This document shows, in pieces, positions 26,264 through 32,707 of a stretch of 64,000 bases of DNA. A program made the translations under genes and the position numbers. The notes under the pieces are model-generated. The model worked only from the letters and a program-made list of their open reading frames with translations, had not been told where the DNA came from and did no database searches. This DNA is from Massilia oculi (GTDB taxonomy: Bacteria; Pseudomonadota; Gammaproteobacteria; Burkholderiales; Burkholderiaceae_D), in assembly GCF_003143515.1 (NCBI RefSeq), contig NZ_CP029343.1:4278001-4342000 (forward strand), given 5' to 3'. Position 1 is the stretch's first letter, and each line of letters starts with the position of its first letter.

Positions 26264-26587
26264 GTGAACACAGGTTGGCGCATCGGACCATGCGTGCTGT
26301 TTCCGCGCCGGCGCCGGCTGGAAGCCGGTGGGCGCGAAGTGGCGCTGGGCTCGCGCGCCTTCGACCTGCTGGTGTGCCTGATACGGCGCGCCGGCGAGGT
26401 GGTGGGCAAGGATGAACTGCTGCGCCAGGTGTGGCCGGGCCTGGTGGTGGAAGAAGCGAACGTGCGCGTGCACGTCTCGAACCTGCGCAAGGCGCTGGGC
26501 GCGGTGGCGCCCGATGCCGGCGCCTGGATCGTCAACGTGCCGCTGCGCGGCTATATGTTCCGCGGTCCGATCGAACGGATTTTGACC
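26264..26587 (+). pseudogene. OmpR-type winged-helix gene, truncated against the HD/LuxR gene
   Basis: Starts GTG at 26264 with a good AGGAG 7 bp upstream. Residues 1-105 are a complete Trans_reg_C winged helix (GSRAFDLLVCLIRRAG, KDELLRQVWPGLVVEEANVRVHVSNLRKALG, then VNVPLRGYMF). The frame has no stop here. It runs on past 26587 antisense through the convergent HD/LuxR gene to 28081, where the translation is meaningless. In relatives this domain usually heads a long ATPase or TPR regulator. The natural reading is a gene whose 3' part was deleted at about 26580; a stand-alone wHTH protein with a long junk tail cannot be excluded. The end given is where recognisable sequence stops. Confidence 0.55.
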
Positions 26588-28111
26588 TCAGATCAGGCCG
26601 AGGGTCAGGGCCTTGAGGGTGGCGGCGGCGCGGGTCGAGCAATCGAGCTTGCGGAAGATGCTCTCGACGTGGGTGCGCACGGTGCTGGGGCTGATGCGCA
26701 TGGCGCGCGCGGCCTCCTTGTTGCTCTCTCCGAGGCTGATGCGCTGCAAGACCTCGGCTTCGCGCGCCGACAGCGTGGCGCGCACCGGCGCGCCGGCGGC
26801 GCCGTTCGCGCCATTCGAACCATTGCCTGGCGCCGCGTGAACGCCGGTCGCCGCGGCCAGCACGGCGTCCACCGTGGCGCGGTCGAAGCGGCCGCCCGTC
26901 ACCTGGGCCTCGAGCAGGGCGCGGGCCGCCTCCGGCTCGTGGGCCGCGCGCCATGGCCGCGGCGAGCGCAGCGCCGCCCAGGCGGCGGCCGCGCCCAGCA
27001 GGCGCTGCGGCGCCCCGAGGGCGCCCGCGTCCAGGCTGCGGAAATACCCGCTGCCGTCGAGCCGCTCGTAGACGTGCGAAGCCAGTTGCGCATCCGGCCC
27101 CAGGCCGTCGATGCGGCTGCCGGCGCGCGCGGTCCAGTAGGGCACCAGGCGCACCGCTTCCCAGTCGGCGGCGCCCAATCTGCCGTTGCGTTCCCATACC
27201 GTGTTGGTCACCGCCGCGCGCCCGATCCCGTGCAGCAGGGCCGCCCTTGCCAGGGCGCGCTGCTGCGCATCAGGCAGGCCCGCCAGCCGCGCCGCTTCCT
27301 GCGCCAGCAGCGCGACGCGGCGCGAATAGCCGGCCAGCCAGGGCAGTTTCAGTTCGATCATGTCGGCCACCAGGGTGAGCGGCACGGATACCGGAAGAAA
27401 ATCCGGTGGCGGCGATGGCGTTTCGGCGGCCTCCAGCTCGTCGAGCCAGGCGCGCGCGTGCGGCGCCACGAGCGCCACCAGGCGCGCCGGATACTTGACG
27501 TCGCCCAGCTGCGCGATCATCTCCAGCGCGCGCTCGATGCCATGCACGCGCGCCAGGATCTCGAGATCTCCGCCAAGCACCGCGTGGTACACCACGGTTG
27601 GCACTTCGTCGCCGCGCAGGTGGAGCGGGAGGCCGCTGCCGTCATAATGCTCCCACACGTGGCGCAAGCCGCTTTCGACCGCGGCCGGCAATCCCATCAT
27701 GGCGGCGATGTCGCCCGCGACTTCGCAGTGGACTTCGGCCAGCTCGGTGGTGTCGCGCAGGCGCGCCGTCTGCTGGGCATTGAGGGTGCGGCTCACCAGC
27801 GCATGGCGCGCGCCGACGTCGTCGCCCATCATCGCGGCGAAGCCGGCCGCGTTGGCGGTGCAGCCCGACCAGCGCAGCAGCGCCACCATGCGCGCATGCC
27901 CGCACGCCGCGGCATTGGCGCCGGCCGCGGCGGCCACGCGCGCCGCCAGGCGCGCGGCGCGTTCCGAACCGTCGATCGGCTGGCCCATGCTCAGGTCGCC
28001 GACGATGGCGAGCAGTCCCATCGCCTGGGACAGGGTGGCGGTGTCGTGGCCGTGCAGGCAGGCCGCGGGAAGCGACAGTGAAGAAGAAGTTTCGCGCGCG
28101 GCCGTGTCCAT
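26588..28111 (-). CDS. Degenerate HD-GYP-like protein with C-terminal LuxR HTH
   Basis: A 507-residue protein with two HD-GYP-like regions (HYDGSGLPLHLRGDEVP at about 155-172; ALLHGIGRAAV and ERLDGSGYF at about 291-357) and a LuxR-type HTH (about 445-505: LSAREAEVLQRISLGESNKEAARAMRISPSTVRTHVESIFRKL, in short blocks). The catalytic HD pair is His294-Gly295, and the GYP is GYF, so c-di-GMP hydrolysis is unlikely and a binding role is possible. There are no membrane segments. It sits 10 bp after the AhpD-like gene but is probably transcribed with it (same strand). Confidence 0.78.
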   Translation of the reverse strand: MDTAARETSSSLSLPAACLHGHDTATLSQAMGLLAIVGDLSMGQPIDGSERAARLAARVAAAAGANAAACGHARMVALLRWSGCTANAAGFAAMMGDDVGARHALVSRTLNAQQTARLRDTTELAEVHCEVAGDIAAMMGLPAAVESGLRHVWEHYDGSGLPLHLRGDEVPTVVYHAVLGGDLEILARVHGIERALEMIAQLGDVKYPARLVALVAPHARAWLDELEAAETPSPPPDFLPVSVPLTLVADMIELKLPWLAGYSRRVALLAQEAARLAGLPDAQQRALARAALLHGIGRAAVTNTVWERNGRLGAADWEAVRLVPYWTARAGSRIDGLGPDAQLASHVYERLDGSGYFRSLDAGALGAPQRLLGAAAAWAALRSPRPWRAAHEPEAARALLEAQVTGGRFDRATVDAVLAAATGVHAAPGNGSNGANGAAGAPVRATLSAREAEVLQRISLGESNKEAARAMRISPSTVRTHVESIFRKLDCSTRAAATLKALTLGLI

Positions 28112-28121
28112 CGATCGTCGT

Positions 28122-28580
28122 TTACATGCCCGGGGCGGGATGCACCGGGATCTGGTTGCGCAGACTCAGGTTGATGACGTTCCAACCACGAATCGCTGCG
28201 ATAGTATAGCCAAGTTCGGCGATCTCGTTCTCGCTGAAATGCTCGCGCAGGGCAGGCCATGCGGCGTCGGTATCGTCGCGGTGCGGCAGCGCATTGACGG
28301 CGTCGGCCCAGGCCAGGGCGGCGCGTTCGCGCTCGCTGAAGAACGGCGATTCGCGCCATGCGGCCAGGGAGTTCAGATGGCGTGGGTCAAGACCCTGCTT
28401 GATCAGGTCGCGCCAGTGCATGTCGATGCAGACCCCGCAGCCATTGACTTGCGAGACGCGCAGCTGCACCAGCTCGAACAGGCGTTCGCCGATCGAGCTC
28501 TGGCGGTTGGTCATCGACAGGTTGACCATGGCTTTCAGGTTGGCGGGGGCCAGGGTGAACAGGTTCAGACGTGCGGACAT
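28122..28580 (-). CDS. AhpD-like / carboxymuconolactone decarboxylase family protein
   Basis: A 152-residue CMD-family protein with the redox CxxC-x3-H motif (CGVCIDMHW) typical of AhpD-like alkylhydroperoxidases. It probably acts as a peroxidase or disulfide reductase rather than a decarboxylase. ATG at 28580 follows AAGGAA. It diverges from the SDR gene; the NsrR-type operator at 28750 lies in the shared 242-bp region, though much nearer the SDR gene. It precedes the HD/LuxR gene by 10 bp. Confidence 0.85.
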   Translation of the reverse strand: MSARLNLFTLAPANLKAMVNLSMTNRQSSIGERLFELVQLRVSQVNGCGVCIDMHWRDLIKQGLDPRHLNSLAAWRESPFFSERERAALAWADAVNALPHRDDTDAAWPALREHFSENEIAELGYTIAAIRGWNVINLSLRNQIPVHPAPGM

Positions 28581-28749
28581 GATGTGTTCCTTTCAGGTGG
28601 CGAGGGCGCACTGTGCGGCCTTCTTGCCGATAAGACGAGCCAGCATGCGCGGCTGTGACATGGAACGCGCTTTTTTTTCGAGGCTCTCCCATCCGGAAGA
28701 GACGCCCTTCAGGCCCTGCCGATGTCGCATGCCGGGCTCCCTCCGATTA

Positions 28750-28772
28750 AAGAGGCATCGTTATTGCATCTT
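28750..28772 (+). promoter_or_regulatory. NsrR-type operator upstream of the SDR gene
   Basis: An 11-1-11 palindrome: left arm AAGAGGCATCG, one base, right arm TATTGCATCTT. It has the same core (AAAGAGGCAT, 7 bp, TGCATCTTTAA) as the site at 17990-18012 and the same position relative to its promoter. Confidence 0.72.
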
Positions 28773-28792
28773 TAAATGCGGCTGGCTAGACT
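28764..28792 (+). promoter_or_regulatory. sigma-70 promoter of the SDR gene
   Basis: TTGCAT (28764-28769), 17 bp, TAGACT (28787-28792), followed by TTG. Spacing and -35 are identical to the hemerythrin-like gene promoter, and the -35 is inside the NsrR-type palindrome. Confidence 0.62.
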
Positions 28793-28822
28793 TGTTTCGG
28801 TCGATAACTGAAAGGGACATCC

Positions 28823-29635
28823 ATGACGCAAGCAAACAAGGGAACCGCCGTCATTACCGGCGCATCGACGGGCATGGGCGCGGTGTATGCCGACCGCCTG
28901 GCGCGCCAGGGCTACGACCTGGTGCTGATCGCGCGCGACGAAGAGCGCCTGGGACGCGTGGCGAGCCTGGTGCGCGCCGCCACCGAACGCAAGGTCGAAG
29001 TGCTGGCCGCCGACCTGGTCGATCCGCAGGCGCTGCGCCGCGTCGAAGCGCTGCTGCGCGTGCGCGCCGACGTCACGCTGATGGTGAACAACGCCGGCAT
29101 CGGTTCGGTCGCGCCGCTGCACGGCGACGACGTCGATGCGATGGAGCGGATGATCGCGCTGAACGTCACCGCGCCGACCCGCCTGACCTACGCGGTGGCG
29201 CCGGGCATGGCGGCGCGCGGCGCAGGCGCCATCGTCAACGTGTCGTCGATCGTCGCGATCGCGACCGAGATGATGAATGGGGTGTACGGCGCCAGCAAAT
29301 CCTATGTGCTGGCGTTTACCCAGGCGCTGCAGCACGAGTTCGGCGCCAAGGGCCTGCGCATCCAGGCGGTGCTGCCAGGCGTGACCGCCACCGGTTTCTG
29401 GGACACGCTGGGCCATCCCCTGGAGCGCCTGCCGGCCGGGGTCATCATGAGCGTGGACGACCTGGTCGACGCCGCGCTGGCGGGCCTGGCGCAGGGCGAG
29501 CGGGTCACCATCCCGGGCCTGCATGATGGAGAAAAATGGACTGCCCACGATGCGGCGCGGCGCGAGCTGGCAGGGCTGTTCGGCAATGCCGCGCCGGCGC
29601 CACGCTACGCCGTGCCGGCGCGGCAGGCCGCCTGA
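28823..29635 (+). CDS. SDR family NAD(P)-dependent oxidoreductase, NsrR-type promoter
   Basis: A 270-residue short-chain dehydrogenase. Rossmann motif TGASTGMG (about 13-20), NNAG (about 91-94), catalytic Ser in NVSSIV and YGASK (Tyr-x3-Lys). The coenzyme is probably NADP, judged from the Arg-rich end of strand 2 (ARDEERLGR). The substrate is unknown. The NsrR-type operator suggests it is induced by nitric oxide, perhaps to reduce a toxic carbonyl. An AAAGGGA ribosome-binding site precedes the ATG. Confidence 0.85.
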   Translation: MTQANKGTAVITGASTGMGAVYADRLARQGYDLVLIARDEERLGRVASLVRAATERKVEVLAADLVDPQALRRVEALLRVRADVTLMVNNAGIGSVAPLHGDDVDAMERMIALNVTAPTRLTYAVAPGMAARGAGAIVNVSSIVAIATEMMNGVYGASKSYVLAFTQALQHEFGAKGLRIQAVLPGVTATGFWDTLGHPLERLPAGVIMSVDDLVDAALAGLAQGERVTIPGLHDGEKWTAHDAARRELAGLFGNAAPAPRYAVPARQAA

Positions 29636-29645
29636 AGGTTCAGGC
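29630..29645. terminator. Hairpin formed by convergent SDR and ycgR stop codons
   Basis: GCCTGAA, 2 bp, TTCAGGC: both TGA stop codons are inside the stem. It is the same design as at 18489-18510. There is no T-tract. Confidence 0.45.
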
Positions 29646-30398
29646 CAAGCCCGCCAGCTTCGCGTTGCGCTCGCGTTCGAGCTTGGTGATGTAGCGCTGC
29701 ACCGCGGCCAGGCCGCCGCGCGAGATGTCGACGAACTGGCAGCCCAGGCGGCGGCTGGTCTTGTGGTTCAGGAGGGTGAGGTCGAGCGAGTTGCGGATTT
29801 CGAGCGAGGTCGCGATCGGACCGATCTCGGGCAGCTCGATGCGGCAACCCTCGATCACGCGGCCGATGCTGGCGCCCAGCTGCAGCTTGTTGTCGAGCAG
29901 GGCGATGCCGCCGACGCTGATGTCGTGCAGCGGGAACACGCCCATGCCGCCGCCGGCGTCGATCGGCACCGGGATCAGCGCGCGCACGGGATTGCTCACC
30001 GGCGTCGGCATGCGGTAGTACTCGCGCCGCTGCAGGCGGATCAGGGTGGGCGGGATGTCGGCGCGCAGCGCAGGCTCGCCGCGCCAGGTGGTGGGGCCCA
30101 GGCCGTCGGCGCCGAACAGGATGCGGATCTTGTCGAGCGAAGTTTCGCACTTGACGCGGCCGGCGGCCACGATGCGCTCGTTCTGGGCGCGGTCGACCGA
30201 GCGGTCGAGCACCACGGTGCCGCTGTCCTCGTCGACCGCCAGGATCGAGGTCACGCAGACATCGGCCTCGCCCTTGATCAGCATGCGAATCAGCTGGTTC
30301 TTTTCTCCGATCTGGCGCAGCAGCGCCACGATCTCGCGGCGCGATCCGACTTCGTAGTCGTGCCAGTCTTCCAGTTCTGCTTCAATCATCGCTTGCAT
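29640..30398 (-). CDS. ycgR: Flagellar brake protein YcgR (PilZ domain)
   Basis: A 252-residue protein with the N-terminal YcgR domain (about 10-115) and a C-terminal PilZ domain (about 120-240). The c-di-GMP-binding residues are present: RRxxxR (QRREYYR) and DxSxxG (DISVGG). On binding c-di-GMP, YcgR slows or biases the flagellar motor by contacting FliG/FliM or MotA. It is the last gene of the fliD-to-ycgR series, overlapping the preceding flhB-like gene by 17 bp. An AAGGA precedes the ATG. Confidence 0.93.
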   Translation of the reverse strand: MQAMIEAELEDWHDYEVGSRREIVALLRQIGEKNQLIRMLIKGEADVCVTSILAVDEDSGTVVLDRSVDRAQNERIVAAGRVKCETSLDKIRILFGADGLGPTTWRGEPALRADIPPTLIRLQRREYYRMPTPVSNPVRALIPVPIDAGGGMGVFPLHDISVGGIALLDNKLQLGASIGRVIEGCRIELPEIGPIATSLEIRNSLDLTLLNHKTSRRLGCQFVDISRGGLAAVQRYITKLERERNAKLAGLA

Positions 30399-30741
30399 CT
30401 GTCCTTGCCGCTAATTCCGTTGGGAGGTGGGGCGTCGGATCGGGCGCGGGAGGCAACAGCCCACCATGTTGTCGAGCCGACTCTATATGATATAGCCATG
30501 CCAACAGTTCCGCAATTGCCCGATACAGGGCCGGCGGAATCTCGCGGTCGAGATCGACCTGCATCAGCAGCGACACCAGCTCCTTCGATTCGTGCACGAA
30601 TACCCCGGCGTCCTGGGCGCGCCGGATGATCTGTTCGGCCACCATGCCGGACCCCTTGGCCACCACGGTCGGGGCGCGCTCGCCGGCGCCATAGGCCAGC
30701 GCCACGGCGTTCTGGCGCCGCTTGTCGGCCGGATCAGTCAT
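30382..30741 (-). CDS. FlhB C-terminal domain paralogue (FlhX/EscU family)
   Basis: A 119-residue protein matching only the cytoplasmic domain of FlhB/EscU/YscU (AVALAYGAGERAPTVVAKGSG, then AEQIIRRAQDAGVFVHESKELVSLL). No membrane segments. The NPTH autocleavage site is missing: the chain begins just after that point (RRQNAVALAY). It may act like the cleaved C-terminal fragment of FlhB in substrate-specificity switching with the FliK-like protein encoded immediately upstream (8-bp overlap). Confidence 0.85.
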   Translation of the reverse strand: MTDPADKRRQNAVALAYGAGERAPTVVAKGSGMVAEQIIRRAQDAGVFVHESKELVSLLMQVDLDREIPPALYRAIAELLAWLYHIESARQHGGLLPPAPDPTPHLPTELAARTDASDD

Positions 30742-31870
30742 CGCCCGCGTCCTTCGAATCCGGCTTGCCGGCACGCGCGCGCGCATCGAAGCCGGCCAGC
30801 GGCGTGCCCACCGCGTCGAGCGCCCCGGCCAGTTGCGGCATGTGTTCGCGCAGCAGGCCGGCGGTGGCGTCGTCGGCCGCCGCGAACTGCACCTGCAGGG
30901 CGCCGTTCACCATGCGCAGCTGCGCCTCGAGTTCGCCCAGCTGGGCAAAGCGCAGGCGCAGGCGCGAGTGCCAGATCGCCTGTTCTCCCTCGCCATCCTT
31001 GCCGCCATGGGCCTCGCGCTGCACGTCCCATTCCATCGGCTGGCCCGGCCACAGCTGGCCTTTCCAGGCCAGGTGCGATTGTTCCTGGGCCGCCAGCTGC
31101 ATACTGATGAACTGGGCGGTGGCGGGATCCTGCGGATTGGGGCGCACGCCGCCCTGCGCGGCCTGCTGCTGCGGCTCACCGGCCAGTTCGGACAGCGGCA
31201 GGGCGCCGCGCGCCCATTCCGCCACGTGCGATTCGTAGAACAGGCCGCTCTTGCCGAAGGCCTGCTGCAGGCCGGCGGCAAGCAGAGCCGGATCGGCCCC
31301 GGGACCGCCCACCAGCGGCGCGCGGCCGACGATGGCGGACAGCTGGCTGTCGGCCTTCTGGGCCGCGGCCAGTACGCCGGCCAGGGCCTGGGCGGTGGGA
31401 CTGAGGGTGGTGTTCTTCGCTTCGGTGCCGCCGGCGAAGACTTGCGCACCGAGCGCGGCGCTTGAGGCGAGCAGGGCGCCGGCGCGGCCGACGGCGGCGC
31501 CTTCGCGGTACGACAGCGGCGCATGGGCGCCATCGGCATCGTCCTGCGGCGCGGGGCCGGCTTCGGCGAAGGCCGTCGTCGTTTGCGAACCGACCTGGAA
31601 GGTGGGACGAGGATGCAGGCCCACCAGGGTCATCGGCACGTCGGCGCCGACCTGGGCGCCGGGCGGCAGCTGCATGCGGGCCTGGGTGTCGGCGAACCGG
31701 ACGACGAAAGTGCCGTCGGTCAGGCGGGCCTGGATGGCGCCGTGGATGGCCTTGCCCAGCAAGGGCGCCATCTCGCGCGCAAAGGCTTGCTGGCGCGGAT
31801 CGGCGGCCTGCTCGGCCGGCCGCGCCGGAGTGACGGGCGCGACGCTGCCGACGAGTTCACGCGGCAGCAT
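30734..31870 (-). CDS. Second FliK-like hook-length control domain protein
   Basis: A 378-residue Ala/Gln-rich protein with a C-terminal Flg_hook-like domain (about 270-350: WPGQPMEWDVQREA, RLRFAQLGELEAQLRMVNGALQVQFAA). The N-terminal segment (about 40-85) has a small beta-rich domain (GTFVVRFADTQARMQLPPG). It is a paralogue of FliK at 7100-8410, but lies in the filament operon beside an FlhB C-terminal paralogue. It could fine-tune export switching; this is inferred from domain and context. Confidence 0.75.
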   Translation of the reverse strand: MLPRELVGSVAPVTPARPAEQAADPRQQAFAREMAPLLGKAIHGAIQARLTDGTFVVRFADTQARMQLPPGAQVGADVPMTLVGLHPRPTFQVGSQTTTAFAEAGPAPQDDADGAHAPLSYREGAAVGRAGALLASSAALGAQVFAGGTEAKNTTLSPTAQALAGVLAAAQKADSQLSAIVGRAPLVGGPGADPALLAAGLQQAFGKSGLFYESHVAEWARGALPLSELAGEPQQQAAQGGVRPNPQDPATAQFISMQLAAQEQSHLAWKGQLWPGQPMEWDVQREAHGGKDGEGEQAIWHSRLRLRFAQLGELEAQLRMVNGALQVQFAAADDATAGLLREHMPQLAGALDAVGTPLAGFDARARAGKPDSKDAGDD

Positions 31871-31888
31871 CGCTCCCTCCCATCACGA

Positions 31889-32227
31889 TCAGACGCCGTA
31901 GGCGCGCACGACGCGGCGTTCGGTCGAGGTGCTCTTCATCAGCGACGACAGGTGCGCCATCCATGGCGTGGTGAGGTCGCGGATCTGGCGGTCGAAGTCG
32001 AGCATGCGGCGGATCGCGTCGACCTTGCGCAGGCGTTCCTGGCCACCCAGCGGCGCGCCGCCTTCATTCGCCTTCAGGCGATTCGCATGGCGCGCGCATT
32101 CCTGCTCCAGCTCGGCCAGGCGGTCCCACTCGTTGGCGCTGGCCGCATCCAGCATGCGCTCGGTGATGCCGACCATGGTTTCGTAGGTGGTCACGACTTC
32201 CTTTCCGCTCATCGTCATTGTCGTCAT
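31889..32227 (-). CDS. fliT: Flagellar export chaperone FliT
   Basis: A 112-residue, largely helical protein in the fliD-S-T order. FliT binds FliD as an export chaperone and in enterics also antagonises FlhDC. The sequence (YETMVGITERMLDAASANEWDRLAELEQECA) fits FliT. ATG at 32227 is 5 bp after the fliS stop with GAGGA very close; ATGs at 32218 and 32212 are also possible. Confidence 0.8.
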   Translation of the reverse strand: MTTMTMSGKEVVTTYETMVGITERMLDAASANEWDRLAELEQECARHANRLKANEGGAPLGGQERLRKVDAIRRMLDFDRQIRDLTTPWMAHLSSLMKSTSTERRVVRAYGV

Positions 32228-32232
32228 CTTCC

Positions 32233-32685
32233 TCAAACGCTCATCAGGGTGGGGGCTTTCTGGATCGCCGGCGGCATCGGCTCGGGCGCTTCCTGCTGCT
32301 CGCCGATCTGGACCCAGGCGCCGCGCAGGTCGGCCATCAGGCCGTGGACTTCCTCGACGATCGCCGCGTCGTTCTTGATGTTCGCTTCCAGCAGGCGGCG
32401 GCTCATGTAGTCGTACAGCGCGTCCAGGTTCTGGGCGATCTCGCCGCCGGCCTTCTTGTCGAGCGAAGCGCGCAGGCCGTTGTCGATGATCGTGATCGCC
32501 TTCGAGATCGAGGCGCCCTTGATGGCGATGTTCGACGACCTGATGCCGTTGATGGCGCTGAGCAGGGCGACGATCACGCCGTCGTACAGCATCACCACCA
32601 GCTTGTGCGGCGACGCGGCGGCGACGCCGGTTTCCAGGCCAACCGTGGCATAGGCGCCCACACCGCGTTTAGGGGTTCCAAACAT
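32233..32685 (-). CDS. fliS: Flagellin export chaperone FliS
   Basis: A 150-residue FliS. Conserved features: the N-terminal Y-x(n)-V pattern followed by SPHKLVVMLYDG (about 25-36), AISKAITIIDNGLRASLD and the Leu-rich helix LYDYMSRRLLEANI. It binds the FliC C-terminus and stops premature polymerisation. The last 15 residues are a Pro-rich tail. It lies 22 bp after fliD. Confidence 0.95.
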   Translation of the reverse strand: MFGTPKRGVGAYATVGLETGVAAASPHKLVVMLYDGVIVALLSAINGIRSSNIAIKGASISKAITIIDNGLRASLDKKAGGEIAQNLDALYDYMSRRLLEANIKNDAAIVEEVHGLMADLRGAWVQIGEQQEAPEPMPPAIQKAPTLMSV

Positions 32686-32707
32686 GTGATTCTCCAGTAA
32701 TGCTTAA

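Noticed and set aside
25964..28081. A 705-codon open frame on the plus strand
   Set aside because: Apart from the winged-helix part (26264-26587) it is out-of-frame EF-hand sequence at one end and antisense of the HD/LuxR gene at the other.
28626..28633. Perfect sigma-28 -10 sequence GCCGATAA upstream of the SDR gene
   Set aside because: The four bases 15 bp upstream are CGCA, not TAAA, and it lies 190 bp before the ATG in a region that already has a good NsrR-type promoter.
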